In this document: positions 1 to 8,123 of the stretch, piece by piece | How positions within the stretch are numbered: position 1 is the first letter of the stretch | How the letters are laid out: the number at the start of each line of letters is the position of its first letter | From: Clostridiaceae bacterium | Lineage (GTDB): Bacteria; Bacillota; Clostridia; Lachnospirales; Lachnospiraceae | DNA length: 64,000 nucleotides | Assembly (NCBI GenBank): GCA_910575795.1 | Contig: CAJTGE010000014.1 | Location: 62,001-126,000 of the forward strand | Direction of reading: 5' to 3' | Position numbers and translations under genes: made by a program | Notes under the pieces: generated by a model | Told to the model about the DNA's origin: nothing | The model's input: only the letters and a program-made list of their open reading frames with translations | Databases searched by the model: none

Positions 1-20
1 CAAGAAAGTACAGCAAAAAA

Positions 21-56
21 ATCCGGCCCGCCTGTGCTTTCACAGGTGGGCCGGAT
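21..56 (-). terminator. Bidirectional intrinsic terminator
   Basis: A 16-bp stem (one wobble) with a CTTT loop is flanked by seven A on the left and five A on the right, so it works as a terminator with a T tract on the minus strand. The right side is followed by AAAAAGGGGAGG, a string that recurs after the hairpin at 20069-20104. The gene it serves is probably the minus-strand pseudogene at 201-1080 or one left of the window. Confidence 0.6.
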
Positions 57-200
57 AAAAAGGGGAGGTTGTGGATATACTGGATTTTCACGGTTTATTA
101 CCGCTTAAATCCGGCATATCCGCTGCCTTTCCTTTTATTTTTTGATTATTGGGGTTTATGATTATTTAACTATTTGGTGTATAAATTGGTGTATGGATGT

Positions 201-1080
201 TTACACCACCGCACACGCTTCCTGTTCCCAAACTTTAATCGTTTCAACGGAAAGTTCTAAGACCTCGGCTATCTCTTCCAACGAATCCCCTCTTTTCAGC
301 ATATTCCTGGCTGTCTTCTTTTTCGTTTCTTGCCTGGCTTCATCCATCAACATCTTCCCAACTTGCGTCATCCCCAACACCTCCTTGATATATTGTTTCG
401 TTTCATCACTGATTATCTTATCGGTAAAGGCCAGTATTCCTGCTAACACAAACGTTTCCTGCTCCTTATCTGGTATCTGCTTTGCCAGGTCTACACAATC
501 TTTAATGGCTTTCTGCTTCTTTTCTTCCCCTTTATAGGTCAAGGGGAGGATCACCAGATGCATCAGCATTTCGTCCGTTATATTACCTTCCTCTATGCGT
601 TTCCTGGCGTCCTCCATCCATTCCTCTGACGGAACCCCGGCAAGGTAAGATGCTTCCACCTGTATCCGGCAGGCAGGCAGTCCGTTCCATGCTGGCCTTC
701 GCTTCCTCAATGTCTGCCGTATACAGTACCATCATATGGATATCCGGCTCTTTTTCTTCCCTGAGGTAACGGTCGATCACATCCATGATATAGCGGCCAT
801 ATTTGGTAAAGTTCGCCTTCTTATAGGCACTCTCATAATCCAGGATTGCCACGCTTCCATCTTCTAGCTCAAACAAATTGTCCATCCTAAGCTCCCTGGC
901 CTGGACGATGGGGATATTTGTAGGCTTTACATCTACCACCTTCAAGTCGCTTCCCAATCCAAACAGCGAAAGGGATTTTCCTTTCATCCTGTCCCCAAAC
1001 AGCTTGGAAACAATGTCTTTGTTTTGATACGCAATCGTAGCATCAGTATCCTTCTTCTTATTTGTATCCTTTTCTTCCAT
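201..1080 (-). pseudogene. Frameshifted Rpn-family (PD-(D/E)XK) nuclease / putative transposase
   Basis: The N-terminal part (from ATG at 1080, behind AAGGGGAACCGG) and the C-terminal part lie in two minus-strand frames that both align with the intact paralogue at 1555-2496. The N part holds the same D-N-L-F-E-L-E-D-G and A-I-L-D-Y-E-S core that should supply acidic nuclease residues. The frame is lost at 668-680, where a GGCA tetramer occurs three times; the intact copy lacks the extra unit. Removing 4 bp restores the reading ERTAC-RIQVEASYL. Rpn proteins are known as recombination-promoting nucleases, often multicopy. This copy lacks the Gln-Gly repeat of its neighbour. Whether the frameshift is fixed or slips back is unknown. 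Confidence 0.8.
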
Positions 1081-1150
1081 CCGGTTCCCCTTGTCGATAA
1101 TTGGCCCCACAGTCAACTATTGATATCTTCCTCTTGCATAAAGTTGATAT

Positions 1151-1318
1151 TTACCAACGAATATGACGTTCATCAATCATTTTTTTGCATTTTTTACATA
1201 CAGCAATCCGTTTCGTTTTCCGCTTTATGATTTCCACTTTCCCCAGCGGATTCATACAGTATGGGCAATACTTCCAGTGTTCCTCTGGCGGGGTTGTAAA
1301 ACCAAATGTCTGCTGCAT
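1151..1318 (-). CDS. Small Cys-rich zinc-ribbon-like protein (55 aa)
   Basis: A 55-residue reading frame starts at ATG 1318 behind AGAGGG with good spacing. It has two CxxC pairs: Y-C-P-Y-C near residue 18 and C-K-K-C near residue 41, separated by a basic strand-rich segment (KVEIIKRKTKR). This is the layout of a treble-clef or zinc-ribbon metal-binding micro-protein. It sits between a decayed Rpn remnant and the frameshifted Rpn gene, on the same strand. I do not recognise the family; function is unknown. It could bind nucleic acid or a protein partner. Confidence 0.6.
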   Translation of the reverse strand: MQQTFGFTTPPEEHWKYCPYCMNPLGKVEIIKRKTKRIAVCKKCKKMIDERHIRW

Positions 1319-1340
1319 TCCATCACCCTCTTTGCTATAG

Positions 1341-1548
1341 TCAAGTACGGTTCAATTCCCCCGCAATCGTTTGAATCTCATGGATTGATAATCTGGGGAC
1401 ATATTCCTGGATCTCCTCTACAGAAAATTTTCCGGATTTCAGCATATTCATAACTGTTTGGGTTGCTTCTTCTTGTCTGGCCTCATCCATCAGCATCTTT
1501 CCAACCTGCGTCATGCCTAACACCTCATTGATATATTTCTAATTAATT
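1341..1548 (-). pseudogene. C-terminal remnant of an Rpn-family gene
   Basis: An in-frame stop precedes a segment reading KYINEVLGMTQVGKMLMDEA, which matches the region just before the Gln-Gly repeat of the intact Rpn protein at 1555-2496 and the same region of the copy at 201-1080. After the match the C-terminus diverges (about 40 residues). The whole N-terminal nuclease domain is missing, so this is a truncated remnant left by recombination between paralogues. Confidence 0.7.
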
Positions 1549-1554
1549 TGATTT

Positions 1555-2496
1555 TTATGCCATTGCACAAGCTTCTTCTTCCCAGGTTTTAATCCGCTCA
1601 ACCGGAAGATCCAAAATATTCGCTATATCATTTAAAGAATCCCCCCGCCTCAACATATTTAACGCTGTTTTCTTTGCTCTTTCCATATCCCCTTGCTGCA
1701 TTCCTTGTTGCATTCCTTGCTGTATTCCTTGCTGTATCCCTTGCTGCAGTCCCTGCTGTCTAGCTTCGTCCATCAGCATCTTTCCAACCTGCGTCATTCC
1801 AAGCACCTCCTTGATATACTGCTTCGTTTCATCACTGATTATTTTATCTGTAAATGTCAGTATCCCCGCCATGACAAAGCTCTCCTGTTCTTTATCCGGT
1901 ATCTGCCTCGCCAAGTCCGCACATTGCCTGATTGCCTTTTGCTTTTCTTCCTCCCCTTTATAGGTCAATGGCAGGATGACCAGGTGCATCAGCACCTCAT
2001 CCGTAACCTTGCCTTCTGATATGTGCCTTTTGGCATCCTCCAGCCATTTATCGGAAGGGACTTCCATCAGATAGGAGGCTTCTACTCGTATCTTACAGGC
2101 CGTACATTCCAAAATCGTGTTAACCTCTTCAATATCTGCTGTGTACAGCACCATCATATGGATATCCGGCAGCTTTCCCTCCCTTAAGCAGCGGTCCAGC
2201 ACCTCCATAATGTACCGGCCATATTTTGTAAAATTTTCTGTCTTATACTGACTTTCATAATCTAAAATCGCCACGCTCCCATCTTCCAGCTCAAATAGGT
2301 TATCCATCCTAAGCTCCCTGGCCTGGACGATTGGAATATTCGTGGGCCTTACATCCACTACCTTCAAATCACTTTTTAAATGGAACAGCGATAGGGATTT
2401 CCCTTTCATCCGGTCACCAAAAAACTTGGACACGATGTCTTTGTTTTGGTAGGCAATCGCCGTGTCGGTATTCTTCTTTACATCCTTTTCTTCCAT
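1555..2496 (-). CDS. Rpn family recombination-promoting nuclease / putative transposase
   Basis: A 313-residue protein starting at ATG 2496 behind AAGGGGAACTGG. Residues 1-130 hold the PD-(D/E)XK-like core with D-N-L-F-E-L-E-D-G-S-V-A-I-L-D-Y-E-S; the middle is helical; residues about 243-265 form a Gln-Gly tetrapeptide run (QQG with I, L or M between), encoded by 12-bp units near 1690-1764; the end is a predicted helix-turn-helix-like stretch (RRGDSLNDIANILDLPVERI). Members of this family cut DNA and raise recA-independent recombination in E. coli. It is the only intact one of three related copies in the first 2.5 kb. The number of Gln-Gly repeats varies freely in this family. Confidence 0.8.
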   Translation of the reverse strand: MEEKDVKKNTDTAIAYQNKDIVSKFFGDRMKGKSLSLFHLKSDLKVVDVRPTNIPIVQARELRMDNLFELEDGSVAILDYESQYKTENFTKYGRYIMEVLDRCLREGKLPDIHMMVLYTADIEEVNTILECTACKIRVEASYLMEVPSDKWLEDAKRHISEGKVTDEVLMHLVILPLTYKGEEEKQKAIRQCADLARQIPDKEQESFVMAGILTFTDKIISDETKQYIKEVLGMTQVGKMLMDEARQQGLQQGIQQGIQQGMQQGMQQGDMERAKKTALNMLRRGDSLNDIANILDLPVERIKTWEEEACAMA

Positions 2497-2614
2497 CCAG
2501 TTCCCCTTATCTTCATTTGCTATAGGGCAGCCAAGTTCCTGCCCTTATTTATGTCTTTTCACCTTTCTAACCCTATTATACAAAAAAAATTTATGCCCTT
2601 CAAGGGCAATCCCA

Positions 2615-2650
2615 AAATCCGCCTGCCCTTAAACTATGGCAGGCGGATTT
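2615..2650 (-). terminator. Hairpin downstream of the DUF5688 gene
   Basis: A perfect 13-bp stem (AAATCCGCCTGCC and its complement) with a 10-nt loop lies just beyond the stop of the minus-strand gene at 2693. A second small hairpin (TGCCCTT-C-AAGGGCA) is at 2594-2608. Together they probably end the long minus-strand unit. Confidence 0.55.
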
Positions 2651-2692
2651 CCCCATGGATGCCAGTATCTGCAGCTTATCTGCAGCTGCCCA

Positions 2693-3520
2693 TCACCATA
2701 ATATGCTGCAGACTCCACCCCCTGTTTCCCGGGCCAGCATAATACAGTCTTTTTCTTGGCTGTAATAGTATACCATATCTGACAAGATATCCTCCGGTGC
2801 TACCTCCTTTCGGTTGATTTCCCTGACGATTGTTTCTGCTTCCTCCCAGTCAAAAAAGCCATCAATTTTCGCCAGGATGGTTTCATGGATGCTGGAAGGA
2901 AAGATGATAAAATCACCTCCCATCTCTTCTGCCATCTCCTTTAAAACGCCGGGATACAGGATGGACGCTGCTCCTCTAACGTTTACTGTATTCGTCAGCA
3001 CATACATAAGGTCAGATGGATTTCTTCTTTCTTTTCCCGGGATTCCCATCACTTCATCGTGGCAGCTCCCCAGCAGATTCCCGAAATCTGGTATCCCTTC
3101 TGTTATCTCCTTAAGCATATCTTGCAAGCGCATCCATTTTACTGGGCACAGCTTTGGCGTATTTTCTTCTGCTAGTTGCCACAAGGCATCTATGTCCGTC
3201 CCCCAAAGCTCCATATGGCGGTTCGTCACCTTGGTGGTCACCCGCCCATGCTCTCCCTGCCCCAGCACAATCATGAATACTGCTGTAAGGTCACCACATA
3301 CTTCTTTATATGGAAGCTCCCTCAGCATTTCCTGGTTTCGGTCAAAATTAACCAGCTGATAAATCAGCTTTCCCTTAACCTTCTGGAAATCGAACATCTC
3401 CCGAAGTATTCCATCGACAGCTTCACAAAATATTTTTCCCATCTGACTTATAGAGTTTCCCTGGGCTGTGGAATCCCCATTCTTTATTTCTCCCAATATC
3501 TCTTTTTCAACACGGTACAT
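2693..3520 (-). CDS. DUF5688 family protein
   Basis: A 275-residue protein if started at ATG 3520 (behind GAAAGGAAAAAAT); an upstream start at 3571 would add 17 residues. The pattern YVLTNT..V.GAASILYPGVL followed by GDFIIFPSSIHE near the middle and the C-terminal YYYSQE segment is typical of DUF5688, a family abundant on Lachnospiraceae mobile elements with no known function. It is preceded on the same strand by the 125-residue gene at 3572-3949, about 50 bp away, so the two are probably co-transcribed. Confidence 0.75.
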   Translation of the reverse strand: MYRVEKEILGEIKNGDSTAQGNSISQMGKIFCEAVDGILREMFDFQKVKGKLIYQLVNFDRNQEMLRELPYKEVCGDLTAVFMIVLGQGEHGRVTTKVTNRHMELWGTDIDALWQLAEENTPKLCPVKWMRLQDMLKEITEGIPDFGNLLGSCHDEVMGIPGKERRNPSDLMYVLTNTVNVRGAASILYPGVLKEMAEEMGGDFIIFPSSIHETILAKIDGFFDWEEAETIVREINRKEVAPEDILSDMVYYYSQEKDCIMLARETGGGVCSILW

Positions 3521-3571
3521 ATTTTTTCCTTTCTTCCAATCATTTGCTTTTATCCGTTCTATTCCCCTCAC

Positions 3572-3949
3572 TTAAGCAAGGAAAATCCATTTTGCTATGT
3601 GGATTCCTTCTTTTATCCCAAAGCGGTATACATCCTCAATTTCCCTTCCTTGGCAGGCCACCAGCCAGTCCAGGAAATCACTCCCATCCTTCTCCATCTC
3701 TGGATATTTCCCAGTGAACAATTCCCTCCATTTGTGGAACTGCTCCTGTTCTTCCTGGGCATCCCCCGGGCTTTCTTTCTCCCTCTCCTTGCTGAAATAA
3801 GACAATCTCTCTGCCAAAAGCAATTCCAGCAAGTCTTTTGTTTCATCATCCAATGTATCCCAAAGCCATTGCCCAAAGTCTGGTTCCTGGGCCGCCAGCA
3901 CTTCCTTTATTTTTTCTGCGTTATCTCCTTTTTTCCTATCCATTTTCAC
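3572..3949 (-). CDS. Acidic element protein, paralogue of 10742-11068
   Basis: A 125-residue acidic helical protein. Its middle and end (LLAERLSYF..., W-x-PE-KD-SDFLDWL, ...YRFGIKEGI) align with the protein encoded at 10742-11068 (LLIAERLAYF..., SPELIKDSEDFLDDL, YFFGLEEGI). So the element carries two members of one uncharacterised family. No catalytic motif, signal peptide or membrane segment is seen. Function unknown. Confidence 0.65.
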   Translation of the reverse strand: MKMDRKKGDNAEKIKEVLAAQEPDFGQWLWDTLDDETKDLLELLLAERLSYFSKEREKESPGDAQEEQEQFHKWRELFTGKYPEMEKDGSDFLDWLVACQGREIEDVYRFGIKEGIHIAKWIFLA

Positions 3950-3993
3950 ACGTCCTTCCTAATTTCAAAATTTCTTTTCTGCCCCTGGATACA

Positions 3994-4758
3994 CTATGCC
4001 GCTTCCCTGCTTTTTGAATTTTTAAGGGATTTCATGGCTTTCCTATACGTTTCCCCATCTATCTGCTCGGGGGACTGGAGATGGTATCGGGCCAGTACTG
4101 TATCCAATGTAACCCCGGTCCGCTCCAGTTCCCTTTTCAGCGTATCCTGCTGTTCCTGGCTAAGGTATCCCAATCCATTCCCAGGCATATTTCCGGCTGC
4201 AGCTGCCTTCTTCTTTGCCAACATGGCATCCTTCCTTTTATCCATGGAATATACAGCCTGCCCCTTAGCGTTTACCACCACGAGAAAATCAATCGCTCTT
4301 TCCTCGTCATAAGAAATTGCCTGCACCCGGAACCGGTCGCTGGTATAATATTTCTGCTCCCTGTCCTTTTCCTTTTTTTGGATATTTGCAACTTCTGCAG
4401 GAATCCAGATAAAGGGCGCTGTATACAGTTCCCTGCCCAGCCCCCAGTTAAAGCAGGCCCGCTTAAAGCTGTCCGATGCCTGCCCCTTCTCTTTCTCCGA
4501 ATAGCTCATGGTTCCCACATCCTGCTTCCCGACCCACTGTCCTTTCTCATGGTCCCAAATCTCTACTGTGCAGTATAAATTTCCGTCAATCATCTGATGG
4601 CTCCGCTTCCAGCCGAAAGGCGTAAAGGTTTCATCCAATATTTTTTGGTCAACACGGGCATCCTTGAATAAAAGCAGGCTTAAGCCCTTTTCATTAATCA
4701 TAGAAATTCTGCATTCTATCTCATCTGCACGAAGCAGTCTTATCTTAATATCACTCAC
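3994..4758 (-). CDS. Putative Rad52/Sak-like single-strand annealing protein
   Basis: A 254-residue protein. Residues about 45-135 read G-W-K-R-S-H...G-N-L-Y-C-T-V-E-I-W, then D-V-G-T-M-S-Y-S-E-K-E-K-G-Q-A-S-D-S-F-K-R-A and a conserved WGLGRELYTAPFIWIP. This pattern is shared by Rad52/22-type annealing proteins of phages and integrative elements. A basic Lys-Ala stretch near residue 190 leads to a C-terminal helical domain. The gene is directly downstream of a YqaJ exonuclease and a DUF932 gene, a usual exonuclease-annealase pairing, which supports the call. The family assignment comes from pattern recognition only. Confidence 0.55.
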   Translation of the reverse strand: MSDIKIRLLRADEIECRISMINEKGLSLLLFKDARVDQKILDETFTPFGWKRSHQMIDGNLYCTVEIWDHEKGQWVGKQDVGTMSYSEKEKGQASDSFKRACFNWGLGRELYTAPFIWIPAEVANIQKKEKDREQKYYTSDRFRVQAISYDEERAIDFLVVVNAKGQAVYSMDKRKDAMLAKKKAAAAGNMPGNGLGYLSQEQQDTLKRELERTGVTLDTVLARYHLQSPEQIDGETYRKAMKSLKNSKSREAA

Positions 4759-4842
4759 TGCTTTCTCTTCTCCTTTCTAAATCTCCATGCGCCCGGCGGA
4801 GAACGCACTAACACACATAAAAGTCTGGCGGGATACCAGTTC

Positions 4843-5775
4843 CTATGCTGCCTTGATGGTGAATCTCCTGGATGTAGTCGTTCTGGCAAAATCCCGATAA
4901 ACCTCCGGCCGCTCCTCCTTCATCCGTTTGGTGTCCAGCTTTGTAGTGTCCACATTCGTCCAACTAATTCGGTACTTCTCATTCACCGCAAGCTCATTGT
5001 CCTGCATGAAACACTTGATTTCCTGCTCAATCTGCTTCTGTTCCTGTTCCAGTTCCCAAATCGTCTTAAGCAATGCTTCCCGCCGCTCCAGCTTTTCATC
5101 AAATCCGACTAAGGGAACCACACTATTCTTCCTGGCGCTATGGTAATATTTTGCCAATACTTCGTCACAGGCTTTAGAACCGTCCGGCTCCGGCATCACT
5201 CTCGGGATAACGTGCTGGTTCCAGAAGGCCTCCTCAATTGTAATCAGTGTTTGGATTACATGATCATCCCAGGTGATCTTCTGGTACTGGAACCCGCTTC
5301 CCAGGATGACTACCGCGATATACCATTCCCGTTTCCCGGTCACAGCCATGTAATGGAGACATTGAATCAGATAGTGGGGCGGAATCTGCCCCTCTTTCCA
5401 CTTTCCTGCCTGGAAAGCATTGGCCGTCTTGCATTCCAGGCCAGCATCCTCCCCTACTACCAACCGGTCCACGTCCGCCAGCATAAAAGGATAATCCCTG
5501 TTCCGGTACATCTTATTGGAGCGGCGTACTTTTAGCCCGGTTTCCTCCATAAACCGTCTGGCTACGTACTCCTCCAAGTCTCTGCCTTGGCGCATGGCCT
5601 CATTATCCAGGTCGATAATCTCTTCCGAGATTTTATCCTGGTATACCTTCATCGGGCTGCTATATGGATTCAGTCCGCAGACTGCTCCGGCATCTGAACC
5701 ACCTATCCCAGATTTCCTCATGCGCAGCCATTCTTCGCGGCTGATTCCTGCAGTTGATATGGCACTTCTCATCAT
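4843..5775 (-). CDS. YqaJ-family viral recombinase / exonuclease
   Basis: A 310-residue protein starting at ATG 5775 behind AGAAGGAGAAGAAACG; the frame is open further upstream but without a better site. Near the N-terminus it has SGIGGSDAGAVCGLNPYSSP, then EEYVARRFMEETGLKVRR, MLADVDRLV and G-L-E-C-K-T-A, giving the D...E-x-K nuclease signature of lambda-exonuclease/YqaJ proteins. The C-terminal part has a coiled coil around residues 230-265. It should resect double-strand ends 5' to 3' and hand the strand to the annealing protein encoded downstream. Confidence 0.8.
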   Translation of the reverse strand: MMRSAISTAGISREEWLRMRKSGIGGSDAGAVCGLNPYSSPMKVYQDKISEEIIDLDNEAMRQGRDLEEYVARRFMEETGLKVRRSNKMYRNRDYPFMLADVDRLVVGEDAGLECKTANAFQAGKWKEGQIPPHYLIQCLHYMAVTGKREWYIAVVILGSGFQYQKITWDDHVIQTLITIEEAFWNQHVIPRVMPEPDGSKACDEVLAKYYHSARKNSVVPLVGFDEKLERREALLKTIWELEQEQKQIEQEIKCFMQDNELAVNEKYRISWTNVDTTKLDTKRMKEERPEVYRDFARTTTSRRFTIKAA

Positions 5776-5987
5776 CGTTTCTTCTTCTCCTTCTCTCAAT
5801 CTACGCTCAAACAATTTAATCGATTTGCATAAAGCAAAAACAGGAGTGCCTTCTAAGACACTCCTTTCTTCTCGTTCTGCTGTTTCCGACACCTGCACTA
5901 CCACCACTTAAATAATTTCACAATTACATGTATAATTGCAAATGGCATCTCTCGTCCTCCCTCGTTTTATCTCCTGTCTTTCCCCGG

Positions 5988-6920
5988 CTACGCTGTTTTC
6001 AGCAACTCATAAGCCCGGTCAATCATAGCATTCCCCTCCACTGTTTTTGCGAAAAGGCATTCCTTATAATTGGCTCTTTCCCGCAGCGGCTTAGCATGAG
6101 TTGCAAAGTCGGATACAGCATTTAAGAACCGGTATCCATTTTTCCCCACATGCTTTAAATCCGGTGCATCAAAATATCGGGCCTTTAAATCTTCCTTTAG
6201 CCGCGCCTGATTTTTTTTCTGCAGAGACGTAGGGGAATCATACACAGGAAACAACTGGTCAATATACTCCATTACCTTCTGCTCGGAAAGCTTTATCCTG
6301 CGCAGCTCCTCAACGGTTTTCCCCAGTTCCTTCATGTAGGTTTCTGCACGGAACAAGGTATCCTTGGCATCCTCGATCTTAAACTGAATATTCCCTGTAT
6401 GCGCCGCCGACCAACACCGCTTAGCCTGGGCTAATGCCAGATTCAGCGTATTCATGCATACGACCCGGATTGGTGTCATGGCTACTTTGATCGCCCCTGT
6501 CCCGTCATGGGCATTCATAAATACCAGATAGGGAGTGATTTCATCCCCGCTGATGATATAGCGTTGGGGAAGCCTTGCCAGAATCCAGGTCCGCTTGCCA
6601 TCCTGCAGAGAGCCTGCAGTCTCATAAGTAATGCCTTCGCCTAACAGGGCATCTGTAAAGGCGAAGGCATCTTCATTCTGTACGACTTTGTAACGGTTTG
6701 TCACTACACCCAAAACCTGGCTGTCCTTATCCCGGATATTTGCTCGGAAACCAGGAATCAGCTGTCCGTTCCCAGTCATAATCGGCTTCTGAATCACCTT
6801 CCAGTCCAGCCCAGCCAGCTGCAGGGCCGCACGGGAATTAGGCGCTTCTTCTACTCTGGTTCCCAGGCCATGCCAGGGACATTCTCTTGTGTAAAACATG
6901 GTCTCAACTTCTGCTGACAT
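5988..6920 (-). CDS. DUF932 phage/plasmid-related protein
   Basis: A 310-residue protein starting MSAEVETMFYTRECPWHGLG, followed by VLGVVTNRYKVVQNEDAFAF and the segment LVFMNAHDGTGAIKVAMTPI-R-VVCMNTLNLA. This is the DUF932 (TIGR03299-like) pattern, found on phages, plasmids and integrative elements, usually next to recombination genes; its activity is not established. It is first in a minus-strand set followed by YqaJ and the annealing protein, with gaps of about 210 and 80 bp. Confidence 0.8.
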   Translation of the reverse strand: MSAEVETMFYTRECPWHGLGTRVEEAPNSRAALQLAGLDWKVIQKPIMTGNGQLIPGFRANIRDKDSQVLGVVTNRYKVVQNEDAFAFTDALLGEGITYETAGSLQDGKRTWILARLPQRYIISGDEITPYLVFMNAHDGTGAIKVAMTPIRVVCMNTLNLALAQAKRCWSAAHTGNIQFKIEDAKDTLFRAETYMKELGKTVEELRRIKLSEQKVMEYIDQLFPVYDSPTSLQKKNQARLKEDLKARYFDAPDLKHVGKNGYRFLNAVSDFATHAKPLRERANYKECLFAKTVEGNAMIDRAYELLKTA

Positions 6921-7016
6921 TTCATTACCTCCTTGAATTTTGATTGGTTGTTATATTTCAGGGAGATAATATATATTAGAAACACTTGATGATACAAATC
7001 CTGTACTGAAATAGGA

Positions 7017-8081
7017 TTATTTCTCATAGGATGAAATCAATGCAACATTGTTTTTCTGAACTTCTGTCAGTATATCATCCGAAAACTGATCGGCAGGAAC
7101 CCTACCGCTATACCAGCTTTTTCCCTCAAAATACGCCTTCAAATCAGCAGAAGAAAACTGTCTGCCATACGCGGCATAAATCTCATTCCTGGCAACTCTC
7201 AGCTCATCTGCACTCAAGCCGGCAACATCCTCTGGGCTCAGCGGCTCATAAAAAGATTTCCAAAGGAGAAGCGAATCCCCATAAGGATTATTACTTCCGG
7301 ATTCTTCCTGCAGATTTCCGGCAGCATCTTTCGGATATGCTTCCATGTTAGAAAAATATCCCCCAGATAATTCTGACGCAGACATTGTTTCCACAAGTCC
7401 TGCCAGCATTACCAGCGTTGTACCTTGGGCTTCTGGCTCATTCCCGTCGGAAAGACTAACAACAGGCATTGCAATCACCCGGACAAGATCACCCTTCACT
7501 GCATTGACGTTCATATTCGGATACAGGACATAGTACAAATTTCCTTCTGTATCTTCTGCTTCAATTTCTTCCATATCTGCATTTTCATCCCAAATCTGAT
7601 TCACCTGCAGATTTTCTAAGAAAGCGAATGTTCCGTTATATCTCAGCGGATTTTTCGACATATAGGCATAATCCAGGCTGTAGTTGATATAAGGTTCCAA
7701 TTCATCCAGGTCATCATAACCAGCTGGGAAAAAATTTGGATTTGCGTTGATAAAATCTTCCTGTTCTTCTGCGAAAATCGTTTCCAGGTTATCCTCCTCA
7801 TCATAATCCAAATATTCTTTGTTATCCTCCATGTCTTCATCGGTTTCTATGTAGGATTCTGATGAAGCAGTATTTCGTCCTTTATCACGATCCGGATCCT
7901 TTTTGACAAATAGTGATAAGATTGATGCCGTAATTAAGGTAGCTATACAAAAGCAAGCGAACCATTCCATAAATACTGGCCGCCAGCCAATATAGAACAC
8001 CGTTTTAAAAATTTTATGATATATTCTATTGATCACTATCGTCAATACGATTATTACAATAAACATCATTGTTGCTAACAT
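7017..8081 (-). CDS. Membrane protein with C-terminal YARHG domain
   Basis: About 354 residues from ATG 8081, chosen because GGGAGG lies 10 nt upstream; the longer frame would need a TTG start. Two hydrophobic segments occupy roughly residues 1-20 and 35-55, then a long acidic linker, an OB-like middle region (NLYYVLYPNMNVNAVKGDLVRVIAMPV) and, at about residues 285-345, a YARHG domain with ELRVARNEIYAAYGRQF and W-Y-x-G. YARHG domains are extracellular in many Firmicutes and are thought to touch the cell envelope. It follows the 678-residue coiled-coil membrane protein by 42 bp, so they probably form one operon. Confidence 0.65.
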   Translation of the reverse strand: MLATMMFIVIIVLTIVINRIYHKIFKTVFYIGWRPVFMEWFACFCIATLITASILSLFVKKDPDRDKGRNTASSESYIETDEDMEDNKEYLDYDEEDNLETIFAEEQEDFINANPNFFPAGYDDLDELEPYINYSLDYAYMSKNPLRYNGTFAFLENLQVNQIWDENADMEEIEAEDTEGNLYYVLYPNMNVNAVKGDLVRVIAMPVVSLSDGNEPEAQGTTLVMLAGLVETMSASELSGGYFSNMEAYPKDAAGNLQEESGSNNPYGDSLLLWKSFYEPLSPEDVAGLSADELRVARNEIYAAYGRQFSSADLKAYFEGKSWYSGRVPADQFSDDILTEVQKNNVALISSYEK

Positions 8082-8123
8082 CTCTTCTATTCCTCCCTTA
8101 TCAAACCTCAAAAATATGTATCT

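Noticed and set aside
3176..4312. A 378-codon plus-strand frame
   Set aside because: Lies opposite DUF5688, the 125-aa gene and the annealase gene; Phe/Pro/Ser-rich shadow composition.
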